Origin: Rhodoferax sp. OV413 | GTDB taxonomy: Bacteria > Pseudomonadota > Gammaproteobacteria > Burkholderiales > Burkholderiaceae_C | Length of the DNA stretch: 64,000 nt | Direction of reading: 5' to 3' | Assembly: GCA_945861785.1 (NCBI GenBank) | Contig: CAMAWD010000015.1 | Span: 1 to 64,000, forward strand | In this document: positions 54,285 through 62,424 of the stretch, in pieces | How positions within the stretch are numbered: the first letter of the stretch is position 1 | Layout: each line of letters starts with the position of its first letter | The notes under the pieces: model-generated | Database searches by the model: none | What the model saw: only the letters and a program-made list of their open reading frames with translations | Told to the model about the DNA's origin: nothing | Program-made: the position numbers and the translations under genes

Positions 54285-54622
54285 GTGCCGGCGTCGGTTT
54301 CGATGGCGATCTGTGTGCACACCGCCCGGCACAGGGTCACGACGCGGTCGTTGATGATCCGGTAATGGATCTGCACGCCATCACGGCGCTTGCCCAGCAC
54401 CCCGGCCTTGTACAGGGTGTTCAGATGCTGCGACATGTTGGGCTGGGTGGTGTCGATCTCGCTGAGCAGTTGCCCGACATTCTTTTCGCCATTGCACAGA
54501 CTGCTGATGATTTTCAGGCGCATTGGCGCGGACATGACACGAAACACCTCTGCCGCGCTCTCGAACACATGGTCGGACTCGGAAAACGACCGGACGGGTG
54601 CTACTGTGTTCTGCTTTGCCAT
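54278..54622 (-). CDS. ArsR-family regulator of the sulfur-oxidation locus (BigR/SoxR-type)
   Basis: 114 residues from ATG 54622. Winged helix with VFRVMSAPMRLKIISSLCNGE, then VGQLLSEIDTTQPNMSQHLNTLYKAGVLGKRRDG. Cysteines C43, C98 and C102 are candidates for sulfide/persulfide sensing, as in BigR/SqrR/SoxR-type ArsR proteins. The gene is upstream of fccAB in the same direction. GAAGG precedes the ATG inside an 8-bp tandem repeat. Confidence 0.85.
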   Translation of the reverse strand: MAKQNTVAPVRSFSESDHVFESAAEVFRVMSAPMRLKIISSLCNGEKNVGQLLSEIDTTQPNMSQHLNTLYKAGVLGKRRDGVQIHYRIINDRVVTLCRAVCTQIAIETDAGTR

Positions 54623-54624
54623 AG

Positions 54625-54655
54625 TCAAACCTTCAAACCTTCAAACCTTCAAACC
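54625..54655. repeat. 8-bp tandem repeat carrying the ribosome site of the ArsR gene
   Basis: On the minus strand GGTTTGAA is repeated three times and then GGTTTGAC before ATG. Each unit contains a GAAGG Shine-Dalgarno-like core, so the leader holds several in-line ribosome sites. Unit-number change would move or remove binding sites, a typical phase-variation set-up. Confidence 0.7.
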
Positions 54656-54694
54656 CGGCTACCGGCTCAGACCGGCGACCGTATTGTTTTGTAG

Positions 54695-54705
54695 ATTCGA
54701 ATATA
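54695..54705. promoter_or_regulatory. Shared CGAATATA motif upstream of the ArsR gene
   Basis: ATTCGAAT palindrome continuing to ATA. The 8-mer CGAATATA is also in the soxC upstream dyad. It lies 73-83 bp before the ArsR start and may be an autoregulatory site. Confidence 0.35.
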
Positions 54706-54808
54706 CGCGGAATTGCAATCACCCCGCCGATTGGCCCGCGTCATGTGTACCCGCAGCCGGTCAGACGACGGGCCGCAGCGCCCCACGCAGCCGTGCAGAA
54801 GGTCGTCG

Positions 54809-54994
54809 TTACTCGAATGACGGCAGGCCCGGTTTGGCGGTCTGCCCGCCGCCGGCCACCCAGGCATCGATGCCACCCGGGATCGACCGGACATGCAGGT
54901 AGCCCATGTCGTGCAATACGCAGGCAGCCAGTGCGGCATCAGCCAGGCAACCTCCTGCACGCGCGCCTTCGCAAATGGCTTCGAAAAATACCAT
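54809..54994 (-). pseudogene. N-terminally truncated rhodanese domain
   Basis: 61 codons. The visible half has MVFFEAICEGARAGG with a CxGxR active-site loop, and YLHVRSIPGGIDAWVAGG, the C-terminal rhodanese signature. The first half with the conserved DxRxxxE and HxxGAxxIP segments is missing, and no frame upstream supplies it. Very close to the divergent methyltransferase gene. Likely a remnant of a sulfurtransferase. Confidence 0.55.
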
Positions 54995-55030
54995 TGCACC
55001 CCATGACCGCGTTCTGGTAACTTCAGGGCA

Positions 55031-55672
55031 ATGAGCACCACCACACCGGCACCATTTTCCGACCCCGGCGAAAAATGGAACCGCCGCTTCCAAGCCCCCG
55101 GATTCGTTTTTGGCACGCAGCCAAACATCTGGTTGCGGGACCATTCGTCGTGCTGGCAACCAGGCCAGCGCGTGTTGTGCGTTGGAGACGGTGAAGGGCG
55201 CAACAGTGTGTGGCTGGCCAAGAGCGGGCTGGTGGTGGATGCATTCGACATCGCCGAGGTGGGCGTGGCAAAAGCGCGCACGCTCGCCGTTGCGGCAGGC
55301 GTGTCGGTGAATTACCGGGTCTGCGACTGCGACACCTTTCCCTGGCCCGAAAACGCCTACGACGGAGTCGCAGCGATCTTCGTTCAGTTTGCCGACCCGG
55401 CCCTGCGCGCGCGTCTTTTCGCCAACATCGCAAGGTGCCTGCGGCCGGGTGGCAGTTTGGTGCTGCAGGGATACACGCCCCGCCAACTCGACTACAAGAC
55501 AGGCGGGCCGTCGATCGCCTCGCATCTGTACACGCAAGAGATGCTGCGCGAAGCGTTCGCCGGCCTGGACATGGTGGACTTGCAGGAATACGATACCGAC
55601 CTGTCGGAAGGCACCGGGCACAACGGCCGTTCGGCACTGGTCGGACTGGTCGCGCGGCGGCCCACCCCCTGA
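55031..55672 (+). CDS. SAM-dependent methyltransferase, class I (TehB/thiopurine-like)
   Basis: 213 residues. Motif I VLCVGDGEGRNSVWLA, then VVDAFDIAEVGVAKARTLA and the motif near FPWPENAYDGVAAIFVQF. Family with TehB/UbiE-like methyltransferases that methylate small molecules including sulfur/selenium species. The cupin gene starts 19 bp downstream. Substrate unknown. Confidence 0.8.
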   Translation: MSTTTPAPFSDPGEKWNRRFQAPGFVFGTQPNIWLRDHSSCWQPGQRVLCVGDGEGRNSVWLAKSGLVVDAFDIAEVGVAKARTLAVAAGVSVNYRVCDCDTFPWPENAYDGVAAIFVQFADPALRARLFANIARCLRPGGSLVLQGYTPRQLDYKTGGPSIASHLYTQEMLREAFAGLDMVDLQEYDTDLSEGTGHNGRSALVGLVARRPTP

Positions 55673-55691
55673 ACGAGGTTTGCAACACAAC

Positions 55692-56171
55692 ATGGCCACA
55701 CCAACACCACCCACTGCGGTCCTTGCCACCGACATCCCGGTGCGCACACGGCCAAGCGTGTACCCCGAACCATTCGCCACCCGCATGGCGGGGCGCGCCA
55801 AGCGGGTTCTTGGTGACCCGTTCGGGTTGGTGAACTTCGGTGTCAACCTCACCACCCTGGCCCCCGGGGGCATGTCGGCATTGCGCCACGCGCATTCGAA
55901 GCAGGACGAGTTTGTCTATATCCTGCACGGCCACCCGACCCTGGTCACGGATGCGGGCCGCACCGTGCTGGCCCCGGGCATGTGCGCCGGCTTTCGCGCC
56001 GGCAGCGGCGACGCGCACCATCTTGTCAACGAGTCCGATCAGGACGTCACCTACCTCGAAGTCGGTGACCGCAGCGCCGGTGATGCGGCCACCTACCCGG
56101 ACGACGATCTGCAGGCGCTGGCGGCGGAAGACAAATGGCGCTTCGCCCATAAGGACGGGCGACCCTACTGA
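55692..56171 (+). CDS. Cupin-domain protein
   Basis: 159 residues from ATG 55692. Cupin motif 1 is ALRHAHSKQDEFVYILHGHPTLV with His, His and Glu metal ligands; motif 2 is FRAGSGDAHHLVNESDQDVTYLEVG. Single-domain. Possible oxygenase, isomerase or ligand-binding role. Probably cotranscribed with the methyltransferase. Confidence 0.8.
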   Translation: MATPTPPTAVLATDIPVRTRPSVYPEPFATRMAGRAKRVLGDPFGLVNFGVNLTTLAPGGMSALRHAHSKQDEFVYILHGHPTLVTDAGRTVLAPGMCAGFRAGSGDAHHLVNESDQDVTYLEVGDRSAGDAATYPDDDLQALAAEDKWRFAHKDGRPY

Positions 56172-56270
56172 ACCAAAAAGGCACCCCATGCTGGGCCACG
56201 CCGTCCCGCTGCGGGCAACCGCACGCAAACAGGCACTCGGGCAATCCCTGACCATCAAGGAGCAATCTGC

Positions 56271-56891
56271 ATGACGATCGAGGAACTCATCGCCGCCGTA
56301 CAAGCCGAACTGGGTGTACAGGTCGACGGCAAGGCGGGGCCGCAGACCTGGCGGGCAATCTACCAGCGGATCGTCAAGCAAGGACCAGCGGCGACCCCAC
56401 CAGCAGGTTCCACGCGCGCGGACATGCCGCCAGTCGACCCGCGCAGCGAGAAGACCATTGCCACCCTGTTGCCCGAAGTGCGCCCCATGGCGCGCGCATT
56501 GGTGCAAAAGGCCGCCGCCATGGGTATCCGCATCAAGGTGATCAGTGGTTTCAGGACTTACGAGGAGCAGGCCGCACTGTATGCGCAGGGCCGTACTGCA
56601 CCGGGCAACATCGTGACAAACGCGAGACCCGGCTACTCCAACCACAATTTCGGCATTGCGTTCGACATCGGAGTTTTCGAAGGCAACAGCTACCTGCCCG
56701 AGTCGCCGAAGTACAACGCGATCGGTGCGCTGGGCATCGACATCGGCCTGGAATGGGGTGGTTCCTGGAAGACCATCGTCGACGCTCCGCATTTCCAGTT
56801 GCGGCCGGAGTGGGCGGCGGACATGGCCGAGAAGCAGATGCTGGCGGAGCTGCGCGCGCGCAGGGAAAACGAGTCTGCTGTCTATGCCTGA
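56271..56891 (+). CDS. M15-family peptidoglycan L,D-/D-Ala-type peptidase with N-terminal binding repeat
   Basis: 206 residues. N-terminal peptidoglycan-binding-like stretch LGVQVDGKAGPQTWRAIYQRI, then a VanY/CwlK-like domain: VISGFRTYEEQAALYAQGRT, zinc ligands in GYSNHNFGIAFDIGVF and DAPHFQLR. No signal peptide is visible. Similar enzymes are endolysins (L-alanyl-D-glutamate peptidases). May be a phage-derived gene, but no other phage genes are near. Confidence 0.8.
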   Translation: MTIEELIAAVQAELGVQVDGKAGPQTWRAIYQRIVKQGPAATPPAGSTRADMPPVDPRSEKTIATLLPEVRPMARALVQKAAAMGIRIKVISGFRTYEEQAALYAQGRTAPGNIVTNARPGYSNHNFGIAFDIGVFEGNSYLPESPKYNAIGALGIDIGLEWGGSWKTIVDAPHFQLRPEWAADMAEKQMLAELRARRENESAVYA

Positions 56892-56914
56892 ACAACCGTC
56901 GCGGTTGCGACGCC

Positions 56915-58633
56915 TCAGCGCCGCGCCCGCCCGCCGATCAGCGCCAGCAGTTCCTGCAGCCAGTCGCGTGGTCCGGTGGCATCCAGATCCAGCACATGGC
57001 TGCGGCTGTAGTAGGGGCTGAGGTCGAGCGCCACACCCACTCCGAAGATCTCCACCACGCCGGCCGTTTCAACGCCCTGCACAACGTCGCGCAGGTGGTG
57101 GTCCAGGTAGTGCAGGTCGTTGGCCAGGTTGGTGGCACTGTCCATCGGCGACCCGTCCGACACGACCATCAGCATCCGCCGCCCCTCTGTGCGTACGCCC
57201 AGCCGGCGGGTGGCCCACAACACGGCCTCGCCGTCGATGCCTTCGCGGAACAGGTCGGGCTTGAGCAGCGCAGCCAGGTTCGGCTTCGCCCGCCGCCAGG
57301 GCGTATCGGCGTCCTTGAAAACCAGGTGGTTCACCTCGTTCAGCCGCCCCGGGTGCAGCGGCCGGCCGGAGCGCATCCAGTCGCGCTGGGCACGACCGCC
57401 ATTCCAGGCGCCGGTGGTGAACCCCAGCACCTCGGTGCCCACTCCCGCCATCTCCAGGGCGCGCACCCACACATCGACCAGGGCGGCCAGCGGCTCGGCG
57501 TGTTGTTTCATCGAACCCGAGCAATCCAGCAGCACGGTCAGCACACAGTCGGCCCGCGGTTCATCGTGTTCAGTCCGAAAAAGGCGGCGCTCGGTCGGGG
57601 AAGCAACCAACTGCGCCAGGCGGCGACCGTCGATCAAGCCCTCTTCCTGACCACCATCCCAACCGTCCAGGACCGGGCGGGCCAGCAGTGCCCGCAGTTC
57701 GCGCGCCAGGCGTGCCAGGTTCACGCCCATGGCCGCAATACGGGCGTCTAGCCGCTCGCGGTATTCCTTGAGCAGTTCGGCACGCACCAGCGCGGCGGCG
57801 AGCAGTTCCCGGTCGTACAGGCGCGTGAACACGCGGTAGCCGCCGTCTGTGTCCTCCAGCACGCGGCTGCGGCCGGACAGGGCGGTGGCGAAGTTCGAGA
57901 TCGTGTCGCCCTCGGTGTCCATCAGCAACGCGAATGCTGCCTGGTCGTCGTTGTCTCCAACGGTGCCGCCCGGCCCCTGCTCGGCCTGGCTGTTGCGCAG
58001 CATCTCGCCCACCAGGTGCGCAATCTCCAGGGCAAACACGGCATACGCTGCCTGGTCGTGTCGCTCGCGCCGCAGGCCGGCCAATGGTGTACCCAGCAAG
58101 GGGCCGATTGCGGCACGTGTGGCTTCGAGCAGGTCCTCGGTCTCTTCCACGACCGGTTCGCCGAACACGCGTGCCCGGCACATCTGCACCACGGTATACA
58201 GCAAGATGCCATGCGCGCTGTCGGTCAACCCGGCATGGTGAAAGGCCAGCGACCAGGACTCGAATGCGTGGCGCAGGTTGCGCCGTGCACCGGGCAACAC
58301 ATCGGGCACCAGCGACTCGGCGCGGTACTGCTCCAGCAGTTCGAACAGCATGCGTTCGACCGCGCCCTGCGGGCCAAGCCGCGCATGCAGCGCTGCGTCG
58401 CTGCCGGCCAGACGCAAGGCCAGGCCATCTGCCGCGCCCCGGAAGCTGCCGAAATCCGCGTCGTCCAGCGAAGGATGCAGATGCGGCGCGTACAGCGGCA
58501 GCGGCTTGCGCCCACGGTGCAGCCGCTGGCCTCGAAAGTGCAGGTCGGCCTGCCCGCTCAGCGCCCGGATCGAGGCAGCGCACAGTTCCTCCACCTGCTC
58601 CTGGTGCCTAGCCCGATCTTGCGCTGTGGTCAT
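56915..58633 (-). CDS. cobT: CobT-like VWA-domain protein
   Basis: 572 residues from ATG 58633. C-terminal VWA domain with the MIDAS motif LLDCSGSMKQHAEPLA and VSDGSPMDSATNLANDLHYLDHHL, the CobT pattern. The N-terminal half is the CobT-specific helical region. It is the partner of the AAA+ CobS upstream (19-bp gap). In cobalamin synthesis CobST with CobN insert cobalt; no cobN is seen here, so a chaperone or metal-insertion role for another protein is possible. Confidence 0.8.
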   Translation of the reverse strand: MTTAQDRARHQEQVEELCAASIRALSGQADLHFRGQRLHRGRKPLPLYAPHLHPSLDDADFGSFRGAADGLALRLAGSDAALHARLGPQGAVERMLFELLEQYRAESLVPDVLPGARRNLRHAFESWSLAFHHAGLTDSAHGILLYTVVQMCRARVFGEPVVEETEDLLEATRAAIGPLLGTPLAGLRRERHDQAAYAVFALEIAHLVGEMLRNSQAEQGPGGTVGDNDDQAAFALLMDTEGDTISNFATALSGRSRVLEDTDGGYRVFTRLYDRELLAAALVRAELLKEYRERLDARIAAMGVNLARLARELRALLARPVLDGWDGGQEEGLIDGRRLAQLVASPTERRLFRTEHDEPRADCVLTVLLDCSGSMKQHAEPLAALVDVWVRALEMAGVGTEVLGFTTGAWNGGRAQRDWMRSGRPLHPGRLNEVNHLVFKDADTPWRRAKPNLAALLKPDLFREGIDGEAVLWATRRLGVRTEGRRMLMVVSDGSPMDSATNLANDLHYLDHHLRDVVQGVETAGVVEIFGVGVALDLSPYYSRSHVLDLDATGPRDWLQELLALIGGRARR

Positions 58634-58652
58634 GCCTTGAACCCCGCATGTC

Positions 58653-59627
58653 TCACTTGTGCGTGTTCTGGTACGACTCGTCGAGTTCGCGGTCAAAGCA
58701 GCGCTGGAAATACTCCGCCACCACCGGGCGCTCGGCCTCATCGCATTTGTTCAGGAACGACAGCCGGAACGCCAGCGCCGGGTCGCGGAAGATCTCGATG
58801 TTCTCGCCCCAGGTGATCACGGTGCGCGGCGACATCAGCGTGGACAGGTCACCAGCGGCGAACCCCTTGCGCGTGAGCTCGGCCACGGCGACCATGGCCT
58901 GCACCAGCGCCGTGCCTGCCGCGTCGGCCAGCGAGGGCACACGCGCCTGAACGATCGCCACCTCTTCGTCGCGCGGCAGGTAGTTGAGTGCGGCGACGAT
59001 GTTCCAGCGGTCGATCTGCGCATGGTTCAGGCGCTGCGCACCGTGGTAGAGGCCGTTCAGGTTGCCAAGCCCGACCGTGTTGGCGGTGGCGAAAAGGCGG
59101 AAATACGGGTTTGGACGCAGCACCTTGTTCTGGTCCATCAGCGTGAACTTGCCGTCGCGCTCGAGCACGCGCTGGATCACGAACATCACATCCGGCCGCC
59201 CGGCGTCGTATTCGTCGAAAACCAGCGCCACCGGCCGCTGCAGCGCCCAAGGCACGATGCCTTCCTGGAACTCGGTCACCTGCTGGCCGTCACGGAGCAC
59301 GACAGCGTCTTTGCCGACCAGGTCCAGGCGGCTGATGTGCCCGTCGAGGTTGACCCGTATGCAAGGCCAGTTGAGGCGTGCGGCAACCTGCTCGATGTGG
59401 GTCGACTTGCCAGTGCCGTGCAGACCCTGCACCATCACACGCCGGTCGCGTGTGAAACCGGCCAGGATGGCCAGCGTCACGGCCGGGTTGAAGCGGTAGA
59501 CGGGATCGATCTCGGGCACGTGTTCGTCGCGCTCGCCGAAGGCCGGCGCCATCAGGTCGGAGTCGATGCCGAACACATCGCGCACCGCGATCTGGTGGTC
59601 GGGCTGCAGGTCGGCCAGCTGGGTCAC
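58653..59627 (-). CDS. cobS: CobS-like AAA+ ATPase
   Basis: 324 residues from GTG 59627, whose GTGA overlaps the IclR stop. Walker A GLHGTGKSTHIEQVAARLNW, Walker B ALVFDEYDAGRPDV, sensor LFATANTVGLG and arginine finger region match CobS. Works with CobT. The overlap with the IclR gene implies a common transcript IclR-cobS-cobT. Confidence 0.83.
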   Translation of the reverse strand: MTQLADLQPDHQIAVRDVFGIDSDLMAPAFGERDEHVPEIDPVYRFNPAVTLAILAGFTRDRRVMVQGLHGTGKSTHIEQVAARLNWPCIRVNLDGHISRLDLVGKDAVVLRDGQQVTEFQEGIVPWALQRPVALVFDEYDAGRPDVMFVIQRVLERDGKFTLMDQNKVLRPNPYFRLFATANTVGLGNLNGLYHGAQRLNHAQIDRWNIVAALNYLPRDEEVAIVQARVPSLADAAGTALVQAMVAVAELTRKGFAAGDLSTLMSPRTVITWGENIEIFRDPALAFRLSFLNKCDEAERPVVAEYFQRCFDRELDESYQNTHK

Positions 59628-60445
59628 GGTGAGGCTTTCTTGAGTTGGGGGCCGGCGTCGGCGTCGATGCGGCCCAGGGCCAGCGCGGCCGCCTGCAGCG
59701 CCGGCAGCCACTGGCGCGCCTTGTCGGCGCTCAGCCGCATGATCGGCGCCTGGATGGCGATGCACAGCTTGGAGGGAGCACCGGTATCTGGCACACCCAC
59801 GGCGATACACAGCAGGCCGGGAAGGAACTCCTCGTTGTCCAGGGCGTAACCATGCTTGCGCACCTGAGCGATCTCGCGCTCCAGCAGGTCCAGGTCGGTG
59901 ATGGTCTTGTCGGTGTATTTGTCGAGCGGTGCGTGGGCCAGCAGGCGCCGGCGCTGGGCCGGGCCCATTTGCGCCAGCATGACCTTGCCGCTGGCCGAGC
60001 AGTGCGCCGGCACCCGCGAGCCGGCGCGCAGGTAAAAGCGCAGTGGGGCCGCGGTCTCCACCCGGTCCAGGTAGACAACCTCGCTGCCCGACAGCGCCGT
60101 GATGTTGCAGCTCTCACCCACCTCCTCGACCAGGCGGCGCAACACTGCGTGGCGCGCGCCGTGGTGGCTGTCGTTGCGCAGCAGGTTCTCGGCCAGCCGG
60201 CGCAATCGTGTGCCCGTGCCGTAGTGCCGACCGTCACTTTCGCGCTGCAGCATGCCGGCCGACTCAAGCTGCTGCAGCATGCGGTGCAGCGTGGGTTTGG
60301 GCAGGCCGGTCTCGTCGACCAGGCTTTGCAGTGAGTGGCGCTGGTCGCTGGCGGCAAATACCTCCAGCAAGGCAAACAGCCGCAACGCCGGCGTGTCGCC
60401 GCCGGGTTCCAGCAGATTGGACGGAGTGCCTGTAATGACTTTCAT
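59624..60445 (-). CDS. IclR-family transcriptional regulator (divergent to xsc-pta)
   Basis: 273 residues from ATG 60445 (an in-frame TTG is at 60454). HTH: ALLEVFAASDQRHSLQSLVDETGLPKPTLHRMLQQLESAG; effector domain after residue 95 (VYLDRVETAAPLRFYLRAGSRVPAHCSASGKVMLA). Overlaps cobS. Probably regulates the divergent xsc-pta operon, so the effector may be sulfoacetaldehyde or a sulfonate. Confidence 0.85.
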   Translation of the reverse strand: MKVITGTPSNLLEPGGDTPALRLFALLEVFAASDQRHSLQSLVDETGLPKPTLHRMLQQLESAGMLQRESDGRHYGTGTRLRRLAENLLRNDSHHGARHAVLRRLVEEVGESCNITALSGSEVVYLDRVETAAPLRFYLRAGSRVPAHCSASGKVMLAQMGPAQRRRLLAHAPLDKYTDKTITDLDLLEREIAQVRKHGYALDNEEFLPGLLCIAVGVPDTGAPSKLCIAIQAPIMRLSADKARQWLPALQAAALALGRIDADAGPQLKKASP

Positions 60446-60477
60446 GGGGTCCAACTATAGCTAAATTCCGAAAAATA

Positions 60478-60490
60478 GTACATGGTGTAC
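60478..60490. promoter_or_regulatory. Dyad between IclR and xsc, candidate operator
   Basis: GTACA-TGG-TGTAC is a perfect palindrome with 5-bp arms, and the surrounding 33 bp (60468-60500) continue the imperfect symmetry with A-rich left and T-rich right flanks. Lies 19-31 bp upstream of the xsc -35 element and just 33 bp before the IclR start. Confidence 0.5.
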
Positions 60491-60508
60491 CGTATTTTGG
60501 ATTTTTTG

Positions 60509-60537
60509 TTGACCAAGGTGCACAGCGGTGCTACAGT
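60509..60537 (+). promoter_or_regulatory. Sigma-70-like promoter of xsc
   Basis: TTGACC at 60509, a 17-bp spacer and TACAGT at 60532. Five of six and four of six matches to consensus. About 50 bp upstream of the xsc ATG. Confidence 0.55.
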
Positions 60538-60587
60538 TTCCCGTTGAATCTGTCCGATCAGAACCCGCAAGCACCAGGAGAACACCC

Positions 60588-62405
60588 ATGAGCAAGCCCC
60601 CCGTCACCACCCGCCCGGTTGCCACCGGCGTCCAGAAGATGACCCCGTCCGAGGCCTTCGTGGAAACGCTGGTCGCCAACAACGTGACCGACATGTTCGG
60701 CATCATGGGCTCCGCCTTCATGGACGCGATGGACATCTTCGCGCCCGCCGGCATCCGGCTGATTCCGGTGGTGCATGAGCAGGGCGCCGGCCACATGGCC
60801 GACGGGTATGCGCGCGCCAGTGGGCGCCACGGCGTGGTGATCGGCCAGAACGGCCCCGGCATCAGCAACTGCGTGACGGCGATTGCCGCCGCCTACTGGG
60901 CGCACAGCCCGGTGGTGCTGATCACGCCCGAGACCGGCACCATGGGCCAGGGCCTGGGTGGTTTCCAAGAGGCCAACCAGCTGCCGATGTTCCAGGAATT
61001 CACCAAGTACCAGGGCCACGTGAACAACAACAAACGCATGGCCGAATTCACCGCGCGCTGTTTCGACCGCGCCCATTCCGAGCTCGGCCCCACCCAGCTC
61101 AACATCCCGCGCGACCTTTTCTACGGCGAGATCAGCGTCGAAATTCCACGCCCGATGAAACTCGACCGCGGCCCCGGCGGCGACGCCAGCCTCAACGCAG
61201 CCGTCGAGTTGCTGGCCACGGCCAAGAACCCGGTGCTGATCTCCGGTGGCGGTGTGGTGATGGGAGAGGCCTGGGACGAATGCATCGCGCTGGCCGAGCG
61301 CCTGGGCTGCCCGGTTGTCAACAGCTACCAGCACAACGACTCGTTCCCGGCCAGCCACGCCCAATGGTGCGGCCCGCTCGGTTACCAGGGCAGCAAGGCC
61401 GGCATGAAACTCATGAGCGAGGCCGACGTAGTGATCGCGCTCGGTTCGCGCCTGGGCCCGTTCGGCACCCTGCCCCAATACGGCATGGACTACTGGCCCA
61501 AAAACGCCAAGATCATCCAGATCGACGCCGACCACAAGATGCTGGGGTTGGTCAAGAAGATCGACGTGGGCATCTGCGGCGACGCCAAGGCCGCAGCTGC
61601 GGCACTGGTGGCGCGACTGGCCGGCCGCACACTGGCCTGTGATGCCACCCGCACCGAGCGCGCGGCACGCACCGCCAGCGAAAAAGCGGCCTGGGAGAAA
61701 GAACTCAACGGGTGGACCCACGAGCGCGATGCCTATAGCCTTGACATGATCGAAGAAGCCCGGGGCGAGAAGACCCCCACCGGCGGCAACTGGTTGCACC
61801 CGCGCCAGGTGCTGCGCGAGCTGGAAAAAGCCCTGCCCAAGGACGTGATGGTGTCCACCGACATCGGCAACATCAACTCGGTGGCGCACAGCTACCTGCG
61901 TTTCGAGCGCCCGCGCAGCTTCTTCGCGCCCATGAGTTTCGGCAACTGCGGTTATGCACTGCCCACCATGATCGGCGCCAAGGCGGTGGCGCCGGAGCGC
62001 CCGGCCGTGAGTTATGCGGGCGACGGCGCCTGGGGCATGAGCATGAGCGAGATCATGACCTGCGTGCGCCACAACATCCCGGTCACCTCGGTGGTGTTCC
62101 ACAACCGCCAGTGGGGTGCCGAGAAGAAGAACCAGGTCGACTTCTACAACCGCCGCTTCGTCGCGGGTGAACTCGACAACCAGAGTTTCGCCGGCATCGC
62201 ACGCGCCATGGGCGCCGAAGGCATCATCGTGGACAAGCTGGAGGATGTGGGCCCGGCTTTGAAACGCGCCATCGACATGCAGATGAACGAAGGCAAGACC
62301 TGCGTCATCGAAATCATGTGCACGCGCGAACTCGGCGACCCTTTCCGCCGCGATGCGCTGGCCAAGCCGATCCGTTTCCTGGACAAGTACAAGGACTACG
62401 TCTGA
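60588..62405 (+). CDS. xsc: Sulfoacetaldehyde acetyltransferase (Xsc)
   Basis: 605 residues from ATG 60588, with AGGAG upstream; in-frame codons further up are not used. Thiamin-diphosphate enzyme that converts sulfoacetaldehyde plus phosphate to acetyl phosphate and sulfite. Characteristic stretches are MFGIMGSAFMDAMDIF, VHEQGAGHMADGYARASG, ITPETGTMGQGLGGFQEA, SFGNCGYALPTMIGA and AGDGAWGMSMSE followed by NRQWGAEKKNQ for ThDP/metal binding. Next gene is pta. A central step of taurine, isethionate and sulfoacetate degradation. Confidence 0.95.
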   Translation: MSKPPVTTRPVATGVQKMTPSEAFVETLVANNVTDMFGIMGSAFMDAMDIFAPAGIRLIPVVHEQGAGHMADGYARASGRHGVVIGQNGPGISNCVTAIAAAYWAHSPVVLITPETGTMGQGLGGFQEANQLPMFQEFTKYQGHVNNNKRMAEFTARCFDRAHSELGPTQLNIPRDLFYGEISVEIPRPMKLDRGPGGDASLNAAVELLATAKNPVLISGGGVVMGEAWDECIALAERLGCPVVNSYQHNDSFPASHAQWCGPLGYQGSKAGMKLMSEADVVIALGSRLGPFGTLPQYGMDYWPKNAKIIQIDADHKMLGLVKKIDVGICGDAKAAAAALVARLAGRTLACDATRTERAARTASEKAAWEKELNGWTHERDAYSLDMIEEARGEKTPTGGNWLHPRQVLRELEKALPKDVMVSTDIGNINSVAHSYLRFERPRSFFAPMSFGNCGYALPTMIGAKAVAPERPAVSYAGDGAWGMSMSEIMTCVRHNIPVTSVVFHNRQWGAEKKNQVDFYNRRFVAGELDNQSFAGIARAMGAEGIIVDKLEDVGPALKRAIDMQMNEGKTCVIEIMCTRELGDPFRRDALAKPIRFLDKYKDYV

Positions 62406-62424
62406 CGCAAAAGGGCGGCAGCCT

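Noticed and set aside
56271-56891. Prophage indicated by an endolysin-like peptidase
   Set aside because: No capsid, tail, integrase, holin or attachment site is nearby; one M15-type gene alone does not support a prophage.
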